Notes: generated from the letters alone by a model not told the origin. A stretch of 47,601 bases of DNA from an uncultured Cohaesibacter sp. (GCF_963662805.1 NZ_OY759853.1:1-47601), one strand, 5' to 3'. Counted from the first letter of the stretch, positions 1 through 11,724 are shown. Translations and numbers: made by a program.

Positions 1-1189
1 ACCAGCTCTGATCCAGCTCGTGCCCCTGATACTGCTTGAGGAATTCGCTGCGGTTGACGCCATAGGCCTCAGCCAGACGCAACAGGCGACCTTCGCGGGC
101 AACAAGCTGCTTGTTGATGTCATAAAGCTGGGAGACCAGCGCATCGATACGGTTCTGGTTCAGAGACAGGCTCTTCACCTCAACGATGATGTCTTCCTTC
201 AGCTTGTGATGACGGCGCTCCTGATTGGGCGACGAGGCCTTGGCGGCCATGCGGTTCTCAACCAGCTGATCCTGCAGACGGCGCAGTTTCTTGTAGTCTT
301 CTGCGATCTGGTCGAAGATGACGAGCACTTTCGGCTTCAGCTCGGCTTCCATGGCCGCAAGGGACATGTTGTTCTCGAGATCATCCTCATCTTCGTCGTC
401 TTCGCCCTCGCCTTCCCCTTCGGTCGCTTCACCATCAGCAGACGGCTCATCGGACGATGGCTCAGCCTTGGCAGCAGCGGGAGCGGCGGCAGCAGGCGCA
501 GCAGCGGCACCGTTGACCTCGGTGGTCGCGGCGGTTTCGCTCTCATCGCCCTCTTCGTCGCTGTCGTCCTCTTCCTCGTTGCCCGGCCCTGCATAGGTGG
601 CTTCAAGGTCGATGATGTCGCGCAGAAGGATGTTGCCTTCGACAAGTTCGTCGCGCCAGATGATGATGGCCTGGAAGGTCAGCGGGCTTTCGCACAGGCC
701 CGCGATCATTGCCTCGCGGCCAGCCTCGATGCGCTTGGCAATGGCGATCTCGCCCTCAGCGCGACAACAGCTCGACCGACCCCATCTCGCGCAGATACAT
801 GCGCACCGGATCGTCCGTACGATCGGTCGGCTCCTTGCCGGTCGTTGTCTTGGCCACGGCCGTAGAGGACTTGGATTCGACTAGATCGGTGGAGTCGCTC
901 TGTGAGTCATTGTCGTTGTCGTTGTCGTTGTCATTGTCTTCGGCTTCTTCGGATTCGATGACGTTGATCCCCATGTCGGACAACATGGACATCGTGTCTT
1001 CGATCTGCTCCGAGGAGACTTCTTCGACGGCAAGACTTCATTCAGCTCATCATAGGTGACATATCCGCGCTTCTTGGCAGTCTTGATCATCTGCTTGACG
1101 GCAGATGCAGTCATGTCGAGAAGCGGCGCATCGGAGTTTTCGCCTTCGCTGGTGCTCTTGTCGTCGTTCTGTGTAGCCTTACTTGCCAT
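1..1189 (-). CDS. rpoD: RNA polymerase primary sigma factor RpoD (sigma-70), N-terminal part; runs off the window; two apparent frameshifts
   Basis: This is the housekeeping sigma factor that directs RNA polymerase to most promoters. The start ATG at 1189 has a GGAGACAGG ribosome binding site. The first frame gives region 1.1 (KRGYVTYDELNEVLPS). It breaks near 1025, where one C seems to be missing from the plus strand. The next frame carries an acidic (Asp-Asn) repeat and then region 1.2 (MYLREMGSVELLSR). It hits a stop at 756-758 that disappears if one A near 757 is removed. The third frame is open to the window edge and holds an Ala/Glu-rich acidic linker in the non-conserved region. An essential gene should not be broken, so both shifts are most likely sequence errors. 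The order dnaG-rpoD is usual for Alphaproteobacteria. Confidence 0.9.
905..940. repeat. Hexanucleotide tandem repeat inside rpoD encoding an (Asp-Asn) run
   Basis: About five copies of a 6-base unit (GTCGTT or GTCATT on the plus strand) encode alternating Asp and Asn in the acidic stretch between sigma regions 1.1 and 1.2. Whole-unit slippage would keep the frame and only change the length of the acidic run. Confidence 0.75.
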
Positions 1190-1735
1190 TCCTGTCTCCA
1201 AGGATGCACCAACCGGACCATGGCTCCGGAACGTCACCCATTCTCGCGGATACTTGTTTCATGCGTTTGCCTGCCTGACCTGCGCAAACACATGATCTTT
1301 CAGGATTTCCTGATCTTTCTACAGAAAAGAGCGTTAAATGCCCCTTAACCGAAACCCGCTCCATGCGTCTGCTTTCCCTGCAAAAAGCTTTCCACACACA
1401 ACAAGGCCGGCCAGACCGTGAGGTCTCCAGCATCAGATCGTGTTGATTATGTAAGCAGCAATCGATTATTCCCTCGCCAGCTTGACATTTGGCGCTATTG
1501 GCTGCCGATCCATGATATTTAGCGCAGCGATTCGATTCGGCAACCCCAAGGGTACGAAAAATTTCGATTTATCCGAATTTTCGAATCATTTTCAGGCAGT
1601 TACAGGCCAATTTCGGTCCTTTTTGCCGTGATTCGCTTATCACTTCAGTCTCGCGATGACTGATTCGCACGAATCTCAGCAACCGAAAGCAGTCGCTCTG
1701 ATGACACCCCGATCAGGCAGATTGACGTACAGGCC
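1190..1735. other. Intergenic region between dnaG and rpoD
   Basis: About 545 bases that are more AT-rich than the flanking genes. No convincing gene is visible on either strand; the short ORFs overlapping its rpoD-proximal end read out of frame with rpoD. It should hold the rpoD promoter(s), but I could not pick a well-spaced -35/-10 pair on the minus strand. No clear Rho-independent terminator follows dnaG, so read-through from dnaG into rpoD is possible. Confidence 0.5.
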
Positions 1736-3742
1736 TCAATCGACATAACTCCGGCCCAACTCGGCCAGAACGTCTTCCAGATTGGCTTTCACCCCCGCCG
1801 CCTTCATCTGATTGTAAAGTTCGCTCAGTTCATGTTCCTCGCGCAGATTTTCTTCCCTGCGGCGGTGCACCTCGTTGGTCAGAAACTGAATGCGCGCAAA
1901 CATGTCTTCGCTCACGGCACCGGACAGTTGGGCCATTTCGCGTTGCAGGTCCTTCTCGATCTCCCTGACTTCCAACACATTGAGATAGGACTGGAACAGC
2001 CGTTCAAGGAACAGCCGCGATGGCCCATAGGCAAGCTGATGCACGCGCTGGCGCCCGGCGAGCCGCCATCCCCATGGCTGGGTCACCTTGCCCGACGGAT
2101 CACGGACTTCCATACCATGCATGTCATCAAGCAAATCCATCAGATCAGCGGGGCATTCCTTATAGATGTCCGAATAGGTCCGCGCCCTCTTGTCAAACAC
2201 CAGATGGGACAGCACAAACTTGAAAGCCTCAAGGCTGCTCTTCTGGAAGGGGAGCGCCAGTATCTGCTCGGCGAACTGCTCGAACAGATAGGGCATGTGG
2301 ATCGACAGGCCGATGAGACAATTCTCATACTCTGTCGACTGCCCCTCTTCGGGCACCCGTGAGACATTGCCCGAGGCCTGAATGGCCGAAGATGGCCCGG
2401 CTCCCTGCCCGGCCCGAGCCCCACCGCCAGTGAAATAGCGATTGCGGTTCTGATCTCGGCGCGCGCGTTCCTGCTGCCAGAACAGATTGGACAGTGCGGA
2501 CTTGAAGCTCATCTGATATTGCCGCTGAACCCGCTCTTCCTTGATCAGGCGCAGCAGATCCTCGATCCGTTTTTCAAAGGCAGCCTTGCGCTCCGGCGTG
2601 TCCACCGGCTGGGCCTCAAGCTCCCGTTCCCAGATGACTTCAGACAGCGGCTTGGCCGACCTCAGCACCTCGCCGAAAGCCTCTGCTCCGCCCTGCCGAA
2701 CCAGATCATCCGGATCCTGCCCGTTGGGCAGGAAGACGAACTGGAAGGAGTAGCCAGCCTTGAGGCTGGGCAGAATGCGTTCAATGGCCCGATGGGCGGC
2801 CTGTCGTCCGGCACGGTCACCGTCAAAACAGATGTAGGGCTCGTTGGAAAAGCGCCACATGCGGGCAATCTGCTGCTCGGTGAAGGCCGTGCCCAGCGAG
2901 GCGACCACGTGCTTGATGCCGACCTGATGGAGGGCAATCGCATCCATGTAGCCCTCGACTACAATCGCCGAATTGGCCTCATAGGCCGCCTGCCGCGCTC
3001 GATTGGCGTTGAACAGCATCGTGCCCTTGAAGAAGAGCTTGGTTTCCGGCGAGTTGAGATATTTCGGCTTGCCATCCGGGTCGAGCGTTCGACCACCAAA
3101 GGCCACGACCCGTCCCTTCTCGTCCTCGATGGGGATCATCAGGCGATTGCGGAAGCGATCATAGGTCGCCCGCCCGTCATCAGGCTTGATCACAAGGCCC
3201 GTGTCGAGCATGTCCTGCTCGCTGACGCCACGCTCGAGCAGATAGCTCTTAAGATGATCGCGACTGTTGACGGAAAAGCCGACGCGGAAGGTCTTTAATG
3301 TCTCGGGTTTCAATCCCCTGTTCTGGGCATAGAGCCGTGCTTCCCGGCCATAGTCCGAGCTGAACTGCAGCTGGAAATAGCGCGTCGCCATCTCCATGAT
3401 GTCATAAAGGCTCGCCCGCTCCCGCTCGCGGCGCTGCACCTGCGGGTCCGGGTCAGGCAACACGACACCGGCCTGCGCGGCCAGAGCCTCGACGGCTTCA
3501 GGGAAGCTGAGCCCTTCGGTCTCCATCAGAAAGCGGAAGATGTCGCCGTGCTTGCCAGACGAGAAGCAATGGTAGAACTGCTTCTGGTCATTGACGAAAA
3601 AGCTGGGGGTCTTTTCCTTGTTGAAAGGTGACAGGCCTGCAAATTCCCGCCCCTGCCGACGCAGTTTGACCTTGCGCCCGACCACGTCGGAAACGGGGAT
3701 CCGGTCCCGGATCTCTTCGAGAAGGTTCTGCGGATATTTCAT
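1736..3742 (-). CDS. dnaG: DNA primase DnaG
   Basis: DnaG makes the RNA primers for replication. The protein has 668 residues, slightly longer than the E. coli enzyme. The N-terminal CHC2 zinc-ribbon region (about residues 28-66) keeps its framework (SPFNKEKTPSF, FYHCFSSGKHGD), but three of the four zinc ligands are replaced: Ser38 and Asn41 stand where Cys and His are expected, Cys59 is kept, and Ser62 replaces the last Cys. I recall this pattern from other rhizobial DnaG proteins. The Toprim catalytic domain is intact, with EGYMD at 263-267 and DGDRAG at 307-312. The C-terminal part is the helicase-binding domain. It is followed by rpoD on the same strand, the usual macromolecular-synthesis arrangement. 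Confidence 0.97.
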   Translation of the reverse strand: MKYPQNLLEEIRDRIPVSDVVGRKVKLRRQGREFAGLSPFNKEKTPSFFVNDQKQFYHCFSSGKHGDIFRFLMETEGLSFPEAVEALAAQAGVVLPDPDPQVQRRERERASLYDIMEMATRYFQLQFSSDYGREARLYAQNRGLKPETLKTFRVGFSVNSRDHLKSYLLERGVSEQDMLDTGLVIKPDDGRATYDRFRNRLMIPIEDEKGRVVAFGGRTLDPDGKPKYLNSPETKLFFKGTMLFNANRARQAAYEANSAIVVEGYMDAIALHQVGIKHVVASLGTAFTEQQIARMWRFSNEPYICFDGDRAGRQAAHRAIERILPSLKAGYSFQFVFLPNGQDPDDLVRQGGAEAFGEVLRSAKPLSEVIWERELEAQPVDTPERKAAFEKRIEDLLRLIKEERVQRQYQMSFKSALSNLFWQQERARRDQNRNRYFTGGGARAGQGAGPSSAIQASGNVSRVPEEGQSTEYENCLIGLSIHMPYLFEQFAEQILALPFQKSSLEAFKFVLSHLVFDKRARTYSDIYKECPADLMDLLDDMHGMEVRDPSGKVTQPWGWRLAGRQRVHQLAYGPSRLFLERLFQSYLNVLEVREIEKDLQREMAQLSGAVSEDMFARIQFLTNEVHRRREENLREEHELSELYNQMKAAGVKANLEDVLAELGRSYVD

Positions 3743-3875
3743 TGGCGCAACCGGGATCCACCCATTGACGACAGCCGCCCCTGACCGTACCGTTTCGCCA
3801 AGCAGTGCAGAGCACCAACCGGCTCGAAGGGAAACAGTTCAAGCGACATGATCATCATCATATAATCAGATCTTG

Positions 3876-3910
3876 GAAAAGCACAATGGCTCCCGATGGG
3901 GGAGCCATTG
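3876..3910 (-). terminator. Rho-independent terminator after the GatB/YqeY gene
   Basis: A perfect 10-bp inverted repeat, CAATGGCTCC at 3884-3893 and GGAGCCATTG at 3901-3910. Read on the minus strand it is followed by a T-rich stretch (TGCTTTTCC). It lies 31 bases after the stop of the YqeY-like gene and separates it from dnaG. Confidence 0.75.
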
Positions 3911-3940
3911 GTGAGATTGATATGGTCTGAAAGGCACAGG

Positions 3941-4390
3941 CTAGCGAAGCAGATCCTTGACGATGCAGCTTGCCTTGCCAAAATCCATCTGGCCGGGATA
4001 ATGCGCCTTCAGATGCGCCATCACCTTGCCCATGTCGCGCAGCCCGTCCGCATCCAGCTCTTCAACGGCTTTGGCACAGGTGGCGTTGACTTCCGACTCT
4101 TCCATCTGCTGGGGCAGAAATTCAAGAATGATCGACCGCTCGTCTCTTTCCTGCTCGGCAAGTTCAAGACGCCCGGCTTCTTCGTAGGTACGGATCGATT
4201 CGTCGCGTTGCTTGACCATCTTGGCCAGAATCTGAAGCACTTCCTCATCAGAGACGCGATCGCTTCCCTGAGACCGTGCCTCTACATCGCGATCCTTGAG
4301 GGCCGCATTCACCAGCCGCAGGGTCGCCATACGGCGCTTGTCCTGTTGTCGGATAGCTTCCGTCAGGCTTTCATTAATCCGCTCGCGCAT
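3941..4390 (-). CDS. GatB/YqeY domain-containing protein
   Basis: A 149-residue protein that matches the YqeY family over its whole length: MRERINESLTEAIRQQDK, then RMATLRLVNAALKDRD, and a C-terminal helical domain like the tail of the GatB amidotransferase subunit. The family is thought to bind tRNA or act near tRNA-dependent amidotransferases, but no firm function is known. The ATG at 4390 fits the family start and has GAAAGG about 7 bases upstream; an in-frame extension to 4483 has no such support. In many alphaproteobacteria the gene lies between carA and dnaG, as here, and it diverges from carA. Confidence 0.88.
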   Translation of the reverse strand: MRERINESLTEAIRQQDKRRMATLRLVNAALKDRDVEARSQGSDRVSDEEVLQILAKMVKQRDESIRTYEEAGRLELAEQERDERSIILEFLPQQMEESEVNATCAKAVEELDADGLRDMGKVMAHLKAHYPGQMDFGKASCIVKDLLR

Positions 4391-4840
4391 AAAAGGCCTT
4401 TCATTGATTTCGGTTCGGAGTGGGATGGCCCATAGGCGTCGATGATCCCAGTCTCGCAAATAAGATGTGGTGCCGTAGTCCACTCAATTGAACGGCCACA
4501 ATCTTCAAATCAAACACACAGCTCAATACAGCCACTTTACGCTAGAGGCAAGTCAGCAGTCATCCCGAGACAAGGAACAGCATCATGACATCGGACAGAC
4601 CGGACTCGCTTCTCAGCGTTCAATAAGGGCCTAAAATCGCATATTGCCGCCAGCAATGGAAACTATTTTTTAACGCTGCCTCGCACCAACATTGACCCAT
4701 GCCCTCTTTTGCCCTAGATGATCAGGTCTGAGAACAGACGCTTCCCTTGATAAATCGCAAGATGGCGGTCGCCTCCAAAAGGAGCGATCGGCAATGGAAT
4801 GCGGCTACCCTTGGACTTTCTACTCAGGACACATTTGGCT
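4391..4840. other. Divergent intergenic region upstream of carA
   Basis: About 450 bases between the divergent YqeY-like gene and carA. No conserved protein is visible. An AAAAGGAG motif at 4777-4784 sits upstream of ATGs at 4794 and 4799. The 4799 ATG is in frame with carA and would add 14 residues, so it is the main alternative carA start. Confidence 0.5.
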
Positions 4841-6061
4841 ATGGCTCAATCCGCATCTCTTCAGGCCTCCGCTCCCGCTCCTTGGGACGAGATCAAGCCG
4901 ACCGCGCTTCTGGTGCTGGCCGACGGCACCGTCATCGAGGGTCAGGGCATTGGCACCACCGGGTCCGCAGTGGCTGAGGTCTGCTTCAACACCGCCATCA
5001 CCGGATATCAGGAGATCCTCACCGATCCCTCCTATGCCGGACAGATTGTCACCTTCACGTTCCCCCACATCGGCAACATCGGCACCAATGACGAAGATGT
5101 CGAGACCATCGATATGGAAAGCACCAGCGGTGTCCGTGGCACAGTGATCAAGACCGATATCACCGAGCCGTCCAACTACCGCGCAAGCCGCCATTTCGAC
5201 GCCTGGCTGAAAAGCCGCGGCATCATCGGCATCGCAGGCATCGACACCCGCGCGCTGACCGCTCACATCCGCGAGAAGGGTCTCGCCAATGCCGTGATCG
5301 CCCATTCACCGGATGGCAAGTTCGACGTCGAGGCACTCAAGCGCGAAGCCGCTGGCTGGAATGGTCTCGTCGGAGCCGACCTTGCCAAGGATGTCACCGC
5401 AGACGAAGCCTATGCATGGACCGAGACCCCATGGGTCTGGGACGAAGGCTTTGGCACCCAGAAAGAAGCAGCTTTCCATGTGGTCGCAATCGACTTCGGT
5501 ATCAAGCGGAACATCCTGCGCCTGCTCGCTCGCGAAGGCTGCAAACTCACCGTTCTTCCGGCCACGGCAACCGGCGAGGAAATTCTGGCTCTGAAACCGG
5601 ACGGCGTGTTCCTGTCAAACGGCCCGGGCGATCCGGCTGCAACCGGCGAATATGCCGTTGACGCCATCAAGGCCGTGATCGACGCGGGCATTCCGCTATT
5701 CGGCATCTGCCTTGGTCACCAGATGCTGGCACTTGCCCTTGGCGGCAAGACCACCAAGATGCATCAGGGCCATCATGGTGCCAACCATCCAGTGCAGGAC
5801 AAGACGACCGGCAAGGTGGAAATCACCTCCATGAACCACGGCTTTGCGGTGGATGGCGACAGCCTGCCCAAAGGCGTCAGCGAAACCCACGTCTCCCTGT
5901 TCGATGGCTCCAACTGTGGCCTTGCCGTGGATGGCAAACCGATCTTCTCGGTTCAGTACCATCCTGAGGCTTCGCCGGGCCCGCAGGACAGCCACTATCT
6001 GTTCACCCGCTTCCTCAACCTCATCCGCGCCAGCAAGGGCATGGAGCAGGTCGCCGAGTAA
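4841..6061 (+). CDS. carA: Carbamoyl-phosphate synthase small (glutaminase) subunit
   Basis: CarA hydrolyses glutamine and passes ammonia to CarB to make carbamoyl phosphate for arginine and pyrimidine synthesis. From the ATG at 4841 it has 406 residues, close to the family norm. The N-terminal CPSase domain holds FNTAITGYQEILTDPSYAGQ (49-68). The class I glutamine amidotransferase domain has Cys290 in GICLGHQ, and His374 and Glu376 in YHPEASPGP, completing the catalytic triad. SNGPGDP (259-265) is also present. An in-frame ATG at 4799 would add 14 residues that do not resemble the family, so I prefer 4841, although its AGGA is rather distant. carB lies 2.3 kb downstream, separated by unrelated genes. 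Confidence 0.96.
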   Translation: MAQSASLQASAPAPWDEIKPTALLVLADGTVIEGQGIGTTGSAVAEVCFNTAITGYQEILTDPSYAGQIVTFTFPHIGNIGTNDEDVETIDMESTSGVRGTVIKTDITEPSNYRASRHFDAWLKSRGIIGIAGIDTRALTAHIREKGLANAVIAHSPDGKFDVEALKREAAGWNGLVGADLAKDVTADEAYAWTETPWVWDEGFGTQKEAAFHVVAIDFGIKRNILRLLAREGCKLTVLPATATGEEILALKPDGVFLSNGPGDPAATGEYAVDAIKAVIDAGIPLFGICLGHQMLALALGGKTTKMHQGHHGANHPVQDKTTGKVEITSMNHGFAVDGDSLPKGVSETHVSLFDGSNCGLAVDGKPIFSVQYHPEASPGPQDSHYLFTRFLNLIRASKGMEQVAE

Positions 6062-6087
6062 TCCGGGCACCCAGTCCTAAAGACTTG

Positions 6088-6121
6088 AAAACCGCCGAGA
6101 CCGATGGTCCGGCGGTTTTTT
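6088..6121 (+). terminator. Rho-independent terminator of carA (also faces the YpfJ-type gene)
   Basis: AAAACCGCCG pairs with CGGCGGTTTT, and an inner GACC/GGTC extends the stem past one bulged A. A run of six T follows. The genes on either side converge, so the hairpin may work in both directions. Confidence 0.9.
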
Positions 6122-6146
6122 ATTGCTCTCGAAACACCATTCCATC

Positions 6147-7067
6147 TTAAGGATTGGCCACCGAGAAAGTGTCGCAGGCGCTCACCTTGCCCGCTTCATA
6201 GCCACGCTGAAACCATTTCTTGCGCTGGGCGGAGGTGCCATGGTTGAAGCTGTCGGGCACGACATAGCCTTGTGTCCGCTTCTGCAGGGCATCATCCCCG
6301 ATCTGGGTTGCAGCATTGAGCGCCTCGTCCAGATCTCCGCGCTCCAGAAGCCCCTTCTGGTTTGTATAATAACCCCAGACGCCCGCATAGCAGTCGGCCT
6401 GAAGCTCCACCCGGATCGACATCTGGTTCGCTTCCACCGTCGACATCGACCGCCGCATCTCGTTGAATTTCGGCAACACGCCGGTGAGATTCTGGATGTG
6501 ATGGCCGACCTCGTGCGCGATGACATAGGCCTGGGCAAAATCGCCCGGCGCTTCAAAGCGCGTCTTCAGCTCATTGTAGAAATCAAGGTCGATATAGACC
6601 TTCTTGTCGCCGGGGCAATAGAAGGGGCCAGTTGCTGCGGACGCAAACCCGCAGGCCGATTGCACCTGCCCGGAAAACAGCACCAGTGACGGTTCGGGAT
6701 AGGTCTGTCCAGCCGATTTGAAAATCTGCCCCCAAACATCCTCGGTCTCAGCCAGCACCACCTTGACGAATGAGGCCATTTCCTCTTCAGCCGCCGACCG
6801 CTGCGTGTTTGTGGTTCGGGTCGTCTGTGTTGTCTGGGTCTGTTGCGGCATGACGATGTCACCGCCCATCAGCATCGAAAGGATGGTTGACGGGCTAACC
6901 CCCATCATCCACAGAACCCCGCCGATGATGATCAGCACGATCAGGCTCGGACCGCCCTTTCGTCTTCCGCCGATGGGTAGCCGCATCCGGCCCCCGGTGT
7001 AATTGCCGGAAGTCTGTCCCCGTCGATCTTCTACGTTGCTGCTCTCTCTTCGTCCACGCCAGCGCAT
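6147..7067 (-). CDS. ypfJ: Neutral zinc metallopeptidase, YpfJ/KPN_02809 family, membrane-anchored
   Basis: A 306-residue protein with a basic N-terminus and one hydrophobic segment (about 40-56, SLIVLIIIGGVLWMMG). A Thr/Gln-rich linker and a periplasmic peptidase domain follow. The zinc motif HEVGH is at 185-189, and ELQADCYAG at 221-229 supplies the probable third ligand, so this is a zincin-type fold. Two cysteines (139 and 151) may form a disulfide. The family is widespread and predicted to be proteolytic, but its substrates are unknown. The start at 7067 (MRWRGRR) matches the family, with AGGA/GGGG upstream; an ATG 30 bases further out is less likely. It faces carA across a shared terminator. 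Confidence 0.92.
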   Translation of the reverse strand: MRWRGRRESSNVEDRRGQTSGNYTGGRMRLPIGGRRKGGPSLIVLIIIGGVLWMMGVSPSTILSMLMGGDIVMPQQTQTTQTTRTTNTQRSAAEEEMASFVKVVLAETEDVWGQIFKSAGQTYPEPSLVLFSGQVQSACGFASAATGPFYCPGDKKVYIDLDFYNELKTRFEAPGDFAQAYVIAHEVGHHIQNLTGVLPKFNEMRRSMSTVEANQMSIRVELQADCYAGVWGYYTNQKGLLERGDLDEALNAATQIGDDALQKRTQGYVVPDSFNHGTSAQRKKWFQRGYEAGKVSACDTFSVANP

Positions 7068-7261
7068 ATATGCCCCATTCCTGTCGTTGCCTAGCACCCC
7101 ACGGGGCAGAACTCCGCCCTTTCATCCCATGGCGCACCATGGAACAGCTTTTGATTGGACGCAACAGGATTTGCACCCTCTGACAATCACCTCGACGACA
7201 AAGAACCAATTGGGCGAAAGACCCACCATGAAGCGCGCGACAAACACAAAAAAACAGCCAT

Positions 7262-7296
7262 AAAAAAAGAGAAGGCCCGCACGATGCGAGCCTTCT
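7262..7296 (-). terminator. Strong Rho-independent terminator on the minus strand
   Basis: GAAGGC (7271-7276) pairs with GCCTTC (7290-7295), and an inner CGCA/TGCG stem closes a CGA loop. On the minus strand the hairpin is followed by TCTTTTTTTA, a classic U-tract. It ends a minus-strand transcript that must begin above position 7300, where the only visible candidate is the small ORF at 7351-7470. Confidence 0.85.
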
Positions 7297-7350
7297 TCTT
7301 AAGTGAGCTTTTTATTCGTTCCGGACCTAGGCCCGAAACCTATTGGGTGT

Positions 7351-7470
7351 TTAACCGACGAGCTTGCGCCAGAAGCGCAGAAAGCCGTGGCGTACAACCG
7401 CGTGCTTGTGGACATCACACCGACGATTGACGCCCAAGGTTTCACGGCTCAGCATAAGATCAGCCAACAT
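7351..7470 (-). CDS. Candidate small basic protein, 39 residues, unknown
   Basis: The ORF starts at ATG 7470 with a good GGAG ribosome binding site 9 bases upstream. It ends at TAA 7351, 55 bases before a strong terminator that acts on this strand. The product is basic (it includes VNRRCDVHKHAVVRHGFLRF) with a single Cys. I recognise no family. The opposite strand also carries an ORF (7303-7605), but that one starts with GTG directly after the terminator stem and has no ribosome binding site. The transcript could also be a non-coding RNA. The evidence is RBS plus terminator, not homology. Confidence 0.4.
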   Translation of the reverse strand: MLADLMLSRETLGVNRRCDVHKHAVVRHGFLRFWRKLVG

Positions 7471-7585
7471 TGGGATTCTCCAGTAAATATGGGTTTTCCA
7501 ACCCCGCCTATCATCACACTCAAAAGCAGCATGAAATTGATTGCTTTTCGATCAAGCCTGAGCTTAATTAGGATCAAATCAACTG

Positions 7586-7660
7586 CACTTAGTGCGCTTA
7601 CATAGACCTATATGTGCACATTGTGCGTTTATGTCAACACAAAAGCGCAATTTTTGCGCA
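7586..7660 (+). promoter_or_regulatory. Cluster of GCGC/GTGCG palindromic motifs, probable operator of the XRE-like gene
   Basis: GCGCAA-TTT-TTGCGC at 7645-7659 is a perfect inverted repeat. Related motifs lie just before it: AGTGCGC, TGTGCAC and TTGTGCG. They lie around the possible starts of the helix-turn-helix gene, as expected for autoregulation. Inference only. Confidence 0.45.
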
Positions 7661-7673
7661 AAAAGTTTGTGCC

Positions 7674-7970
7674 GTGCCAAAAGACGATAAAAAAGCCGAC
7701 TCCGAAGTCATGCTCCCCGACCAGTTTCGGGCGTGGAGACGGAGCATGGGCCTGAAGCAAAAAGACGCAGCCGACCTGCTGGGTTTGAAGAAACGCATGA
7801 TCCAGTATTACGAAAAGGGCAAGCGGGAAGGCAAAGCCGTTACCATTCCGAAATCCGTCCGACTGGCCTGTTATGCGCTGTCGGTCGGTATCAGCGACTA
7901 TGACGGCTCCAACATCAGCAAACTGGATCTGAGCCAGATCGTCGATCCGAGCGACCCCAACCTCGAATAA
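7674..7970 (+). CDS. Small XRE-like helix-turn-helix transcriptional regulator
   Basis: The conserved part reads LPDQFRAWRRSMGLKQKDAA, then a typical HTH with DLLGLKKRMIQYYEKGKREG, and ends acidic (SQIVDPSDPNLE). This is a single-domain DNA-binding protein of phage-repressor type, with no visible ligand domain. The frame opens at an ATG at 7614, but an operator-like palindrome at 7645-7659 lies inside that extension. The GTG at 7674 or the ATG at 7710 therefore looks more natural; none has a strong ribosome binding site. It is an orphan between the YpfJ-type gene and carB, and its targets are unknown. Confidence 0.75.
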   Translation: MPKDDKKADSEVMLPDQFRAWRRSMGLKQKDAADLLGLKKRMIQYYEKGKREGKAVTIPKSVRLACYALSVGISDYDGSNISKLDLSQIVDPSDPNLE

Positions 7971-8353
7971 TCCCCCAAAACGAGGGCGAGAGGCATGGGG
8001 TGGCCCCCCCTGATCGGACTTGGGCGCGCAGGATCATTCAACAAAATTATACCACGCGTGTTTCGATCACTTTTCACAATAGGCAGACATCTCGCCCGGC
8101 ATCTCACCAAACATCTCGCCTAACCATCGCCCTTCTTTGACGAGCACAACACTCCAAAGACACAGAGCAGATGAAAATTTGCAGGTATGAGCCAAAAAAA
8201 ACGCGGCTGGCTCTGGCAATATGAGCGATAGTTCGCTATAGCGATCCAAATCTCATCTGCACACCCCGACCAGCATCGGCCCGGGCCCCCACGTCACAAG
8301 CCGAAAAGGCGAAAATCGCGGGTGCCTGTGCCTTGACATGAGCGCGAGACAAG
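7971..8353. other. Intergenic region upstream of carB
   Basis: About 380 bases without a convincing gene. It contains three direct copies of CATCTCRCC at an exact 12-base spacing (8088, 8100, 8112) with a fourth, weaker copy near 8125. It also has a 12-base palindrome (TCGCTATAGCGA, 8233-8244) and, just before carB, a GAGACAAG stretch that is a weak ribosome binding site. Confidence 0.5.
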
Positions 8354-11665
<3,312 letters not shown>

Positions 11666-11724
11666 GAGGGAAAAAGCGCTCGGTTAGAGCAGCTTGAGCT
11701 CTCGACACTGGAATAAAATCGATC

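Noticed and set aside
1056..1295. 79-codon plus-strand ORF near the rpoD start
   Set aside because: Overlaps rpoD antisense, has no ribosome binding site and no recognisable family.
2519..3298. 259-codon plus-strand ORF inside dnaG
   Set aside because: Shadow of dnaG, whose Toprim motifs are intact in the minus-strand frame.
7303..7605. 100-codon plus-strand ORF starting at a GTG
   Set aside because: It starts directly after a terminator stem, has no ribosome binding site and overlaps a better-supported minus-strand ORF. Not excluded with certainty.
8233..8244. 12-base palindrome TCGCTATAGCGA upstream of carB
   Set aside because: Short and without related copies nearby; may be an operator, but not supportable alone.
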